Shown here in pieces: positions 20,330 to 30,899 of a stretch of 64,000 nt of DNA. Made by a program: the position numbers and the translations under genes. Below the pieces are notes generated by a model. The model saw nothing but the letters and a program-made list of their open reading frames with translations. It was not told the DNA's origin and did no database searches. Source of the DNA: Macrostomum hystrix (Eukaryota > Platyhelminthes > Macrostomidae); the NCBI GenBank assembly GCA_950097015.1, contig CATNEN010000003.1, positions 8,354,501-8,418,500 of the forward strand, in the 5' to 3' direction. Each line of letters starts with the position of its first letter. Position 1 is the first letter of the stretch.

Positions 20330-21230
20330 GATCTTACCGGAAACATCGGCAACACAACAATGGCAACAGCATCGACCAGCCTGGAACAACAACACGACAG
20401 CGTCGACGAAGACGAAGAAGGAGACAGGCAACCCAACAGCCAACCAACGCGTACCGCCTGCCCAGCCTGTGGAAAGCTCCTCACCATCAAAGGACTACCA
20501 CGCCACCTCAAAGCCTGTCGAGAACGCCACTTACAAGCCGGAGACATCACTGGCGCCGACCGGGCGGCTAGCGCAATGGACGGCCAGCATCGTTGTCCCC
20601 ACTGCAGAGCGACCTTCGCCAGGCTTGCTAAACACATCAGCACCTGCCCAGCTGCTCCTGCCAGCAGAACCGCCCAGCGCAGGAAAGCCCCGTCGGAGGA
20701 GACCACAAATGCGACAGATGCGGCGCGGAATTCGGCACGGCACGCGCCCGCAACATCCACGCCGCCAGGTGCAGGCCAAAGACGACGCCGAGCTAACGAA
20801 CGCAGTCGCATGCCGGCACTGCCACATGATCATCTCCAGCGCCAGATGGGCACGGCACGCGACCCTTTGCGCCACGAGACGGGGAGCCCCGGCAGCAGCA
20901 GCGGCACCTACGGCGGCGGCAGCGGCTCCAGCAGTCCCTGCCGTCTCAGCAGCACCAGCGACAGCGACACCAACAACACCAACGGCGGTGGCGTCAGCGG
21001 CAGCACCGGTAGCGGCCGTGACAGCAGCAGCACCGACGGCGGAGGCGGCGGCGACAGCGACACCCGCGACTCCAACAGCACCCGCGGCGCCAGCTCCAGA
21101 GGCACCAACTACGGCCGCGGCGGCAGCATGCCTCCAAGCGATCGCCAACCTACCTGAGGACGACGCAACAGCCTGGCCGGCGTTCTGCACCGCCTGCGAT
21201 TTATCCTGTTATCGCAGGATAAATATGCGA
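20330..21230 (+). pseudogene. Zinc-finger 5' ORF of a U2-targeting non-LTR element (Utopia/NeSL-like), 3'-truncated
   Basis: From ATG 20360 the frame is acidic and then holds two CCHC fingers: CPACGKLLTIKGLPRHLKAC and CPHCRATFARLAKHISTC. A third finger (CDRCGAEF...HAARC, near 20707-20770) lies in another frame. A fourth (CRHCHMIISSARWARHATLC, near 20812-20872) lies in the frame starting 20328. So frameshifts break the original ORF. A simple Ala/Thr-rich region follows and the homologous part ends near 21200 at LPEDDATAWPAF. Stacked N-terminal CCHC/CCHH fingers are typical of restriction-like-endonuclease retrotransposons (R2, NeSL, Utopia), and Utopia inserts in U2 genes. No reverse transcriptase or endonuclease is present. 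Base composition is far richer in G+C than its surroundings. A multi-finger host gene is the alternative, but the U2 junction argues against it. Confidence 0.55.
21200..21223 (+). other. Perfect 9-bp hairpin at 3' limit of zinc-finger region
   Basis: TTTATCCTG (21200-21208), loop TTATCG, CAGGATAAA (21215-21223). It sits where the G+C-rich element gives way to AT-rich DNA, so it may mark the truncation point. Confidence 0.5.
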
Positions 21231-21394
21231 ACTTTTGCATGTAATATTCGGGATGTTTTTGGAAAACAAAGGTGAAATAATGCACGTCTTGCCGTCAAAA
21301 TAACGAAAAAACTTAGCAGAAGCGATAGAAAAACTGCTATCAAAGTAAAAATTGCGAAAAGATTATACTAAGGAGAAAAAGCATTTTATGCTAT

Positions 21395-22025
21395 GTCAAA
21401 ATGACACCTACGTTGATCTCAGCCGATATTAAGTCAGTAAAAATTCAATCGGTTATAAAAATATTAACAAATTAACAACTACAGATTCGATTTTTCGCTG
21501 AAATTTATATTTGCTAGAATAATGGCTTTTCAATAATTCACAAATATTGTTAATAACGGCATTAAGTTTAAACAAAACGCATGCAAATGATATAGTCGAT
21601 ATTGTCTACTTCCTATTCTCTACTTCTCATTCTCAACTAAACTCTATACTGAACTACTGAGCACGGAGTAGCAGACGACCCTAGTATCGATGTCAAACTA
21701 GATGCCACAGAGGAATTTGATCAGTTTGATGCATAGCAACAACATATCAAAAAGAGCAGACGGAAAAAAGCAGGCCTGTACCTAACTTCGTGGCCCCGCA
21801 CAATTATCGATCGCTTTCGAGTGAGGACACCGGGACTTCTTTTTCCACTGTCATTTGATCAAAAACAAGCCCAAGCAAGAAATGCGGCATGCGCAATCTA
21901 GTTGTACTCATTAGTCTGCGTGACACCAACTGAATGCCAATAAGGCCAAGAACCAACACCCACATTGATCTTAGCCAATAAGGCCGAAAAGCGACACCCA
22001 CATTGATCTCAGCCAATTGCACTTT
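21395..22025 (-). repeat. U2 5'-end fragments, tandem on the minus strand
   Basis: On the minus strand 22020-21935 holds two adjacent 38-bp units, ATTGGCTGAGATCAATGTGG... and ATTGGCTAAGATCAATGTGG..., each followed by a GGCCTT end. The first runs into TCGCTTTTCGGCCTTATTGG, the U2 5' end. A further degraded copy (CGGCTGAGATCAACGTAGG) is at about 21429-21403. They keep the TTATTGGC variant of the local U2 gene but carry TGTGGG in place of GTGTAG. The region between them has no supported gene. Confidence 0.6.
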
Positions 22026-22612
22026 ACAAGCATCGAATGTATGTTTCCCATGGGCCCATATTTGACAGACTTTTTAGACGGAGCCAGGTTAACGAAAACT
22101 AGTTACTTTTCTTCAATCACAACAAATCGTTCTTTCTCAGATTCCTCCGCACCTCAGATCCCTGCACATCCTAAACCACAGATCCCATATCTCAGAAAAT
22201 ACATCCAATATGGGACAGCTGATCCTACATCCGAGATCCTATATCTCATTCGACAGACCTTAGATCTCAAATCGCAGATCCTGAATCGCACATTCTGAAT
22301 CGTGATCGAAAAAGCCCTTTCAAGTTCCAATGAACCCGAATAATAATAGAGAGCGGAGGGACAGGATTTTGAAGTGTCTGGGTGGGGTCTCACAATGAGT
22401 CATGCTCATTGGATTGTCTACACTGCTCTTACCAACACTTTGCAAAACGATGCTGCGGAAGCAACGACTGAAAAGACTGAAGAGCCATAAAGAAAACGAT
22501 TGGACATTGAGGCCTTGGCAACAAGACATTGAGACACGCTTAGAAGACACAGGGGAGAGGTGAGACGGACAAAAAAGTAAAGGGGAGAAATGAGAGAGGC
22601 ATGAGAGAGTCT

Positions 22613-22925
22613 TGGTTGTCTAGCAGTCTTGGGTGTCTAACAGTATTGGGTGTCTAACAGTATTGGGTGTCTAACAGTATTGGGTGTCTAACAGTATTGG
22701 GTGTCTAACAGTATTGGGTGTCTAACAGTAATTGGGTGTCTAACAGTATTGGGTGTCTAACAGTATTGGGTGTCTAACAGTATTGGGTGTCTAACAGTAT
22801 TGGGTGTCTAACAGTATTGGGTGTCTAACAGTATTGGGTGTCTAACAGTATTGGGTGTCTAACAGTATTGGGTGTCTAACAGTATTGGGCGTCTAACAGT
22901 ATTGAGTGTCTAACAGTATTGGGTT
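22613..22925 (+). repeat. 17-bp minisatellite, about 18 copies
   Basis: Unit TGTCTAACAGTATTGGG, nearly homogeneous, with one copy carrying an extra A near 22731. It ends directly against the retrotransposon fragment starting near 22926. The core TGTCTAACAG recurs in the separate array at 28.3 kb. Confidence 0.95.
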
Positions 22926-24435
22926 AACTCCCCCCTCCTGCCTCCTCCCCTCCCCCTCCCTCCACCTCGGCCCCTTCCTTTCCTCCCCTCCCCAGGCCCC
23001 TCCCCACCCTTTCCGCAGTCCCGTCCCCGTCCATAACTGCTACGTCCCACCAGCCAGCTCCTGTCCTGCCGAGCACCAACTTGACCCTGCGTCCTTCCTG
23101 GAAGACACCTCGCACGGGACTCACCTTGTCGTTGGCGACTTCAATGCGCACAAGGTTCTCTGGCACTTGCCCCTCTCCGACTCCAGGGGAGATCTTTTGG
23201 CGGAATTCCTCTTGGAACAAGGCGTCGCTGTCCTCAACGAAGATGCTCCCACGCGGCTACTCCAGTCCGGGCAGCCAACCTCCCCGGACATCAGCCTCGC
23301 CAACCTCGACATCTTCTTGTCCTGTGAATGGGAGACCCTTGTCACGCTAGGCTCGGACCACCTCCCATTCTGCTTACTATCAACACCGTGGAGTCCCCGG
23401 TGCCAGCTACTCAACACTCCTTTGTCAACTTCAAGAAGGCAAATTGGGAGAAACTCACCACTGAATGTGAAGACCTGTTTGAGAAGCTTCCTGCTCCCAG
23501 GCATCCTCATCCTGGAGAGAAAGCCTTCAGGCAGGCTATCCTTCAAGCAGCTAAGCACCACATCCCAGCTGGGAAACTTCAACATTTTCGTCCCCACTTC
23601 CCGCCGGAAGCCGACGCCCTCTGCAAGCAAAGAGACCTCATTCGCACGGATAACCCTCACGGAAGCTATCACCATCATTCAAGACGAAATCAACCAGATC
23701 TGCTCCAAATTTCGCCGGGCGAACTGGAGGGTAAAGCTTGAGCAGTTCAGCATCAAGCACCAGGTCTCTGAACTGTGGCGAACCATCAAGAACCTCAGCG
23801 GTAAAGGCCACAAAAAAAACTCCGCTGGCATCCTTTTTGACGAGCTTCCTTTAACTGATTCCAAACGCATTGCCAAGGCCTTCAACAGGCAGTTCTTTGA
23901 TCAAATTCATCCGGCCACCCCGGACGACAGACGCCTCAAAAGGGACATCAGACTTTACCCCACCAATGGCTTCCTGCTCACGTCCAAGGGACGTCACGTC
24001 GGCCATCAAAAGCTCTTCGCCGTCCAAAGCCACCGGACCGGATGGCCTTTCCCCCATCGTCCTGAAGCATCTTGGACCAAAGGGAATTGCCTTCCTCTGC
24101 TGCCTATTCAATCTGAGCCTTAGCACCAGTATCGTTCCTAGCACCTGGACATCTGCCAAGGTAGTGCCTCTTCTCAAAGGGACAAAGATGCTACCTGCAG
24201 CTCCTCCTACAGGCCAATCTCGATCCTTTCTCCAGCCGCCAAATTGCTGGAAAATTGCCTGCTGTCCACCTTTCAGAGCGCACTTCCGCTCCCCACCTGG
24301 CAGCATGGCTTCCGCGCGGGGCACTCCACCGCCACCGCCCTCACCAGCCTCACCAGCTCCATCAGCAACGGCCTTAACCAACCTAAACCTGCTGAGAGGA
24401 CTCTGCTCATCGCACTCGATCTGCAAAAAGCGTAG
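22926..24435 (+). pseudogene. Jockey-superfamily non-LTR retrotransposon fragment (endonuclease + start of RT)
   Basis: In shifting plus frames the order is as follows. A proline-rich stretch leads to NCYVPPASSC. The APE-type endonuclease C-terminal half follows (VVGDFNAHKVLW, PTR, SPDISL, LGSDHLPF, 23100-23370). Next is the linker region (KFRRANWRVKLEQF, ELWRTIKNLSGK, near 23700-23800). The reverse transcriptase starts at KATGPDGLSPIVLKHLG and STWTSAKVVPLLK (near 24020-24180). It ends at WQHGFRAGHSTATALTSLT and LLIALDLQKA (24300-24435). The catalytic YxDD segment is missing and at least three frame changes are needed, so the copy is dead. The GFRxGHSTxTAL and DLxKA motifs place it in the Jockey/CR1 group. 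The 5' limit coincides with the minisatellite. Confidence 0.75.
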
Positions 24436-26050
24436 AAGGTGTATTCTGCACCGATATTGCATGAAAGACATCAAGGTCAACAAGCAGCCTGTGAAACTCC
24501 AGGTGCAGACTGAACAACCTACTACGGAGGTCTTTACGACACCTGCCTCAAGCCCTGCTCTGGCCTCTGGTCCATTCAGGCAGTCATCTAGATCATCATC
24601 CACTCCTCCAGTTCTCCGACATGCCAACCGCAGGTCATTGGACCAATTAATGTAGACACTCCTTACGGTCTTGGAACTGCCGAAGGACTACTGCGTCCCG
24701 CTAGCAGCCAGGTAGACAGTCCCTACAGCGGTCTGTTGGATCACCAAGCTGTCGAATCCGAAACAGAGATGGAGGTGGATGCTAAAGCAATTGCTAGTTG
24801 TAACACACTAAAAGTGGGGAACGAACCTCGCGCTGGCAGACCGAGACCGGTTTCTGGCTTGTTTGCCTTCGTCAGTCAGCCATAGCCACACGCAGTCCTC
24901 TCCCACCACTCTTAGTGTGCACAGAAGTCTCTTTCAAGCTTGCCATTTTTATGGCGATATTTTTTAGTGTTATTGAGAGTTTTGCAGCCAAGTCTTTGCT
25001 TTTCTACTGTTGTCAGTAGTCTGAATTGTATCTCTCACACTAGTTCAGCATATCCAGAACTCACATGTGACGTCACAGATGCAAAATTTAGCAACCACGA
25101 AGGTGACTGCCTTGTGAACTACTATCCTAAACTCCTAGCTGATCAAGAAGACCTACTGTACCAGCGAATAGTCCGTGTGATGTCCTGTCGCTCGCCATTT
25201 AGACATCGCCCACAAGAAGTTATGATGAAGACGAAATCAGACCTTGGGCTTTCATACACTGCCTGCATGGATCACTCATCATCATGGCCGGTGCCTGCCA
25301 GCGTAAATTACTCCACTCGGTACCTGCAGTCACCGATCATGAAGGCTTACGAATCTCGCTGATCTTCAGGCGTACTGAAGTTATCATCAGGCCTCCAAAA
25401 AGACCGGACATAGACAGCATGAGCCCAATCGTCCAGCCAGCGGCGACATCTGAGCGACCAGGCAGTGGTGCGGCGAACTACGGCCCCGCCGCACCTGGCA
25501 GCTCTGGCAAGTCCAATCAGCCAGCTCAAAAGCAACAGCGCCAAGTTCCGATGACCAAGCCAAAGACCTATGCCAACACTGCAGCCGCTGCCAGGCCGAC
25601 GAAGCCATCGTAAAACAATGTCGAAAATAGTGGTTTTTGCCACCAGACACACCAACGAGAATAGTTGATAATCTCGATGATGACGATATTCTGTGATTCT
25701 GGGAGTTGTTTCATCGGATAGAGAAACAATTTTAGTTCATTGTCAATTGTCCATCCATAACTTCAGAAGTCCTTCTCGGTGGTGTTCGAGTCAGCCAGAC
25801 TGGAAGACTGCATCAACGATTTCCAAGTGCGTCGATTTCTTGCCAGCCGTCATTCCTGCTGATCCCGCGGAGCCTGGCCAATCAGCACGGACTGCTTCAA
25901 CTCACAGACCCGGCTGAAATTCATCGCACAGAACATTGCCAGCCTCGTGAGTTACGCCGCCAGTACTCACTCGAACTGGAAGCCAAAAAGCTATGCAAGC
26001 CTCCTTGCACAATTCGACCCGGAAACTGCTCCGGAGTTCCTGCTTAATCA
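24436..26050 (+). pseudogene. AlkB-like (2OG-Fe(II) oxygenase) remnant
   Basis: In one frame CLVNYYPKLL (near 25110) resembles the 'CLxNxY' strand before the first iron ligands of AlkB proteins. In another frame (25255-25375) LHGSLIIMAGACQRKLLHSV then LRISLIFRRT matches the family's distal half. This half has the conserved HG, the second iron-binding His in LLHSV, and the two arginines of RxSLxFR that bind 2-oxoglutarate. The HxD pair cannot be found and the halves are in different frames, so this is a pseudogene. A Pro/Ala/Gln-rich tail follows to 25613. The sequence 24436-24940 and 25620-26050 also looks once-coding but is unrecognised. It abuts a retrotransposon fragment and may have been mobile-element cargo, or an unrelated decayed gene. 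Confidence 0.45.
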
Positions 26051-26074
26051 TCTGCTAAATTAATAAATTTATTC

Positions 26075-26262
26075 GATAACTAATTGATTACACCTGCCCC
26101 GATTGGGCCAGATGTGCAGCCGACAGCACAGCCGCAGCGCGGCGCATCTGAAGGCTGCGTACCGCTGTTCAGTCCATGGACAGGTGAGGCGCCACAACCA
26201 CCCTCAATTACCCCAGCTGATGCTGGTACCCATTTAACAGCTGGGTGAACTGAAGCAATGTA
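26075..26262 (-). repeat. SINE body, same family as 54.26 kb
   Basis: The minus strand matches the plus-strand SINE at 54370-54560: TTGCTTCAGTTCACCCAG, GTACCAGCATCAGCTGGG, CAGTCCATGGACTGAGCAG-like and GCTGCACATCTGGCCC are shared in order. The tRNA-like head is missing. Confidence 0.7.
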
Positions 26263-27449
26263 GAGTTAATTGAATTGTTAAAAGTCGGAAATCAAGTCCC
26301 CAAAATTCATAAGACGTAATTCGTAAGTCGTAAGTCGCAAGCCGTAAAGACGGTCTCTTTTGACTCTCTTGGCCACTCTGTCCCTCGGGGCTGAGCATTT
26401 CATTAGCTGGTAGCCTGATATAGGTTACTAGTACCGAGCCGCGCTACCGGAGGTGGCCCTGGCGAATGGAATTAAAAAACTCCATATACTACTTTTCTTC
26501 ATTTTCTCAAAAATAGAATATCACGCTTTTTTCGACAAAAAACAATTTTTTTGGCGAATTAATCAAATTATTTTTCAGTTCATACCAATGGCCTATTCAG
26601 GCCGGAGGTCCAACCAAAGTGGTTTGTTTCAGCGGGGCTTCCCTTTAGAGCCTAAAGGAGTTCGGGGTTGCCTACGTTGCCAAATGGATGCTCCTTTGAG
26701 CCCATTGGCCCCTTGTTGCCCGTACAGGGGTCTAGTCGGGGGCCGGCTTTGCTCGAGGGCCGGTTCCTCGACTGAAGTTAACTCCGACGTCGCGGGTGGG
26801 GCCTTTTAGGCGCTTGGGGGCATCACAATTCTCCAATACTCGGGGGGTTCTCCGGCCCTCCTTGGTCGTCTGTCTGTGGTGCTGTGGCACGCAGGGGCCT
26901 CCTCCTTGGGACGGGAGTCCAAGCTTTGGGAGGTTCACTTGGCTCTCAATTTCCCCGGGAGTGGCTGCCAAGCTGCTTAATCCTGTAATTCCCGACCCGG
27001 GGGCGGCCTGGGTGGGTTGGGAGGCCCTCATTATACACTCAAAAATCATTTTCACTACTCAATACTTCTTCACTTCTCAAATACTTTTCTCCAGCTCCTA
27101 TGGGATGGGGTTGTCAGGGGGTCTCGAGAGTTGTCTTTGCGGCCAGATGCGTTTGTGCGTTTGTGCTTTCATGCGTTGCGGCCAAGCGTACCCAAATCCA
27201 ATGCATTGTGCATTTTCTTCATCCAACATTTTGCGTTCTCATCCAATACTTACCTTTTAACTCATGCGCATTTTTATTGTTTTATGCATTCCTCAAATAT
27301 CTTCGTTACTTCCAATCGTGTAAACTCCCCCCACACCAGCTACGCACTTGTTTTTTAGCTTTGTGTTATCGCACTTTACTGGTGTGGGGGAGTACCAACT
27401 TGACTTCGAATTTTCCAAAAATACTTCGACTTACCAAAAATAAATGGTA
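26263..27449. other. Unrecognised; possible 3' region of a retroelement
   Basis: Open frames overlap here (26453-27480) without recognisable domains, and their amino-acid content looks non-coding. CCCCCACACCAG near 27329-27340 is complementary to CTGGTGTGGGGG near 27379-27390. Together with the structured, A-tailed sequence just downstream, this could be an untranslated 3' end of a LINE. Confidence 0.25.
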
Positions 27450-27519
27450 TTACAGCGGCAGAGCCCCGGCTTGGGGCTGATCCGCGGGACTTGTCCCACT
27501 ACCACTGTAAAAAAAAAGT
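27450..27519 (+). other. Compact multi-stem structure ending in A-run
   Basis: TTACAG...CTGTAA form an outer stem. Inside, GCGG/CCGC encloses AGCCCC/GGGGCT, followed by a second hairpin GGGAC/GTCCC, and the whole is followed by nine A residues. Such a folded 3' end with an A tail suits a LINE or SINE 3' terminus. Confidence 0.4.
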
Positions 27520-27671
27520 CGCACAACTAATATGTTCGGCATTGGCTGGGGTAAAATGGTGGGTCTGAAGCCTCCCCTGTTCCTGGATAAAAAAACTGTA
27601 CACAGCATGTGGACAGGTGCTGTGATCTGACTGATTTCAGAAACAATAGTTTTATGTGATGACCGTCTAGT

Positions 27672-28063
27672 TTAAGTTAGACGAAAGTGGCACTGCTCCA
27701 GGAAGTCGTGAACTGTAACCATGGCAACCAACCAAAATCGCAGGCGCATTGGGTCTCTGGTCCAGCGCGTCGGTGTTGACTGTCTGCGAGCTTGTCGAAC
27801 TGGCCAGTCAGCTAGCCGGAGCTCTTCGAGAACGACTTCGACATCGGCGTCAACGTAGCAGCGATCAGTCTCCGAAGCGTCTGCAAAGCATTGACAATGT
27901 CCAGGAAGACTGCAGTGACAATCATTGCGATGATAATTGTACAATGACCGGTACGGCTTCAGACGTCAGACTTAATGCAAAAAGACCGATTCTCTTCTGC
28001 ATGAAGAGAACATTCTGTTTGACACAACTGTGCCGTAAAAGTACAAATTACTACGAATTTTAA
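27672..28063. other. Ambiguous open frames, unknown
   Basis: Both strands are open: minus 27944-27672 (90 codons, acidic/arginine-rich) and plus 27749-28063 (104 codons). Base composition is richer in G+C than the flanks, which hints at former coding sequence. Neither translation has a domain I recognise, and no splice chain could be built. Confidence 0.2.
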
Positions 28064-28319
28064 TCATGTTCATGACTTAGAAAAATTGACCTGAACCTGT
28101 CCGAAATGGATTGGTTTCGAATAAGTGTTGAAAAGCGTTTTCAAAAGCTCGTATTTATCACGTAGTTTAACAAACCGCATTTTTACCCGATTATAAATGA
28201 TTTATTTGAATGCTACGAGCTGTAATTTCAGAAAGCATTGCTAAACAGAATCTGTAGCTCAAACTAACAATAAAAGAAAAATATTTTAGCCAACTAGTCA
28301 CACAAACTGTCGAACAGGT

Positions 28320-28745
28320 GATCACTTTCTAACAGGTTATTTCACTGTCTAACAGTTGGGTAACAGGTTATTCCACTGTCTAACAGTTGAGTAACAGGTT
28401 ATTCCACTGTCTAACAGTTGGGTAACAGGTGATTCCACTGTCTAACAGGTGAGAACACTGTCTAGCAGGTAAGAACACTCTCTAACAGTTGTGTAACAGG
28501 TAATTCCACTGTCTAACAGGTGAGTCCCCTGTCTAACAGGTTAGTCCCGCGTCTAACAGGTTAGTCCCGTGTCTAACAGGTTAGTCCCCTGTCTAACAGG
28601 TTAGTCGCGTGTCTAACAGGTTAGTCCCGTGTCTAACAGGTTAGTCCCCTGTCTAACAGGTTAGTCCCCTGTCTAACAGGTTAGTCCCGTGTCTAACAGG
28701 TTAGTCCCCTGTCTAACAGGTTAGTCCTGTGTCTAACAGGTGATC
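28320..28745 (+). repeat. 20-bp minisatellite with longer 5' units
   Basis: Homogeneous units TGTCTAACAGGTTAGTCCCC run from about 28500 to 28745. The 5' part (28320-28500) consists of longer, more diverged units such as GTCTAACAGTTGGGTAACAG. The core TGTCTAACAG is that of the 17-bp array at 22.6 kb. Confidence 0.9.
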
Positions 28746-29492
28746 CCCTAAAGGAAAAATGGGAGTGTTCACTGCCAGTGTGATGAAAGATAAAATTGTT
28801 GCCTGAATATATGCATATTTCTAAACCAAGTTGTTCTTAAAAAAACATCGATATTCTGCAGCAGAAGCAGCATCAGTGATGGATGGATAGATTCAACTTT
28901 TCAAACTACAGCTAGAAGTAGAAATACGGAATCAAAAGTTTAACATGTGTGTTTGTTGTGCTAAGTCAAACCTTAGTGGAAAAAATCTGTCAGTTTTTTG
29001 TCCAACACTGTCGAGTTATTTTGCCAGTCACTGGCGTGTAACTGACATGCTTGCCAACTAGAATTCTAATGTATTATTTTTTCACCTGCTCTAACGGACA
29101 GTGCTTTGCCAGGCCTAGATAGGGGTTATTTACGGGAGGTATTTTCGGGGCTAAGGTCTACTAATGAAGGCCGGTTTTTACACGCCCGAAATGTCTATGG
29201 TCAAAACTTGCTATATCTGTTCAGCTAAACTAGCTTAGCTTTGGCCATAGACACTTGGAGCGGACGAACATTGTGTAATATTTCACGTGCAGACTAAACC
29301 GTTGTTGCACGGTCTGTCTATGGGCACCCAAAAATTATACACTGCCAGTGGAGAATGCCAATAGCTTGCACCAAATGTGACTCCAAAAACATTGGTGCAC
29401 TAATAGCCATTCTTTACTACATCATTGCTTCGATTGCGAATGCAAAAAAGGATGAAATATGTTTTCTCAGCTCTTCGTGTGCCTCAGTCGGT
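28746..29492. other. No gene seen; 3' flank of lectin gene
   Basis: Contains an inverted pair built on GTCTATGG(T/C)CAAA near 29190-29205 and 29239-29255, with another GTCTATGG at 29317. The motif (G/T)CCATAGAC is also found near 17.87 kb and 39.13 kb. No coding content. Confidence 0.3.
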
Positions 29493-30242
29493 TCAGTTGA
29501 AAGGAGAGGCGCATTCGCACAGAACCCGAAGCACGTTGGCGTCATTCCACTGCGCATCTGCGAGCTGGGTGTGAAGTCTGGATCGATAAACCGCATTCTG
29601 GTTGCCATTGTTCGGCTCTCCGCTGCCCCACAGGCTGGCGTCAAGGCTGATGTTGCAGGCGACCCAGTGCCAACCACCTGTCGGGTTGCCATCAGGACGG
29701 AAGCCTCCCAGCCAGAAATTCAGCCCAGCACTGTAGCTTGAGTAGATCTGGTCCACACGGCTCATCTCGGTAGCGTCGGTCACATCGGCCATGATCACCA
29801 GACCGCTCTCGGACTCGCACTTCTGCCTGCTCATCGACCAGTTCCCAGTGCCAGCGAGCAGCTTGTACTTCACTCCGCACAGGTCGTCCCCGTAGCCAGT
29901 CGGACACAGCTGGCCAGCCTCGAGTCCCAGCTGCTGCTTCACAAACACCTGGCCTCTCCTGGAGCAGCTGCAGTCCCTCACCGACTTGCTGCACTTGTCG
30001 AACACGAACAGCTGACACGGACCGTCAGCCATGGTGAAGGCCTGACAGCGCTGATTCAGGAAGCACAGACCAGCGCAAGAAAATGTAATAATTTCCAAGT
30101 GGGTCTCAACAAACTTCGAGTTGATGCAGAGAAAGCCCTCAGTGATGGTGAAGAATCCTGCGAAATCCCTCTGCGCCATTGAGCAGCTGAGCACGGAGCA
30201 GGTGAACAGCAGGACAGTCAAGCGACTGGCACCGAGCTTCAT
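29493..30242 (-). CDS. Secreted PAN/apple + C-type lectin protein (copy A)
   Basis: A single uninterrupted exon of 249 codons. Residues 1-23 are a signal peptide (LTVLLFTCSVLSCSMA). A cysteine-patterned PAN/apple-like segment spans about 39-92 (SCAGLC, CQAFTM, CQLF). The C-type lectin domain runs from about 113 to the end: WSMSRQKC, WLGG (177-180), EPN (209-211), WND (232-234) and the closing cysteines CEC. EPN plus WND are the calcium/sugar-binding signature of mannose-type CTLDs. It would be a secreted carbohydrate-binding protein. The last two thirds are almost identical to the copy at 33514. The 5' part including the signal peptide matches the copy at 60371-61103. No introns are visible, which is compatible with a retrocopy or segmental duplication of an intronless gene. 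Confidence 0.85.
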   Translation of the reverse strand: MKLGASRLTVLLFTCSVLSCSMAQRDFAGFFTITEGFLCINSKFVETHLEIITFSCAGLCFLNQRCQAFTMADGPCQLFVFDKCSKSVRDCSCSRRGQVFVKQQLGLEAGQLCPTGYGDDLCGVKYKLLAGTGNWSMSRQKCESESGLVIMADVTDATEMSRVDQIYSSYSAGLNFWLGGFRPDGNPTGGWHWVACNISLDASLWGSGEPNNGNQNAVYRSRLHTQLADAQWNDANVLRVLCECASPFN

Positions 30243-30899
30243 TCTGTCGTTGCCTTTCTAGTCAGTTCTAATCTTCCAGCAGCTAGACCGAATTGTGAAT
30301 ATGTTTTTCCGTTCTCAGGCAGGTGCTGCAGCGTCAGAAATCTGACTCCACAGATTTGCCTTCTGCTAATTTATTGAGCCGGCCAAGGATGCTGTCCTCA
30401 CAGTTGGTGCACAATGGGGATGCTTTTCGAGACCGTAAAATTCTATTGGCTGGTGGGTCTACTGTTTTCATCCTCCTAATAATTCTCAACGCATTTACTC
30501 ATCTATTCGCGTCTCATAGATAGATCGAAATGTCAAATGACCGAGCAGACACATCGGAACAGTGCTTATTTCCAGCGCTCTTGTCATCTCATGTCATTTC
30601 GGAATATTTTCCCCGTAATTAAAATTGCAGCAAAAACTCAGCTGGCAGTAATTCTGTTTGTTATTAAGATTTGAACCTTCTCTCAAAACTGGCCCACCTC
30701 TACCTCCCTAAAAAACCTTACTCTCTGTCGTATTCTCAGAACAGAGAGACTGTGCCAGCTTGTCCGTAGCCTAAGGGCTATTACTGGGACCTCCTGGATT
30801 CCCCTGCTCGACACCGCACAATGCCCACTGCATCTAGGTCACTTAAATCAAGAACCGGATGTGAAACCGTTTTAGATTGCTCGAAAATTTATATAATAT

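Noticed and set aside
20531-21190. Alanine-rich 219-codon minus-strand frame
   Set aside because: Shadow of the G+C-rich zinc-finger region; the fingers on the plus strand are the real signal.
23121-24627. Minus-strand frames of 185 and 258 codons
   Set aside because: Antisense shadows of the retrotransposon endonuclease/RT fragment.
26453-27480. Overlapping plus-strand frames of 110-154 codons
   Set aside because: No domain, irregular composition, and mutual overlap in different frames; probably untranslated retroelement or intergenic DNA.
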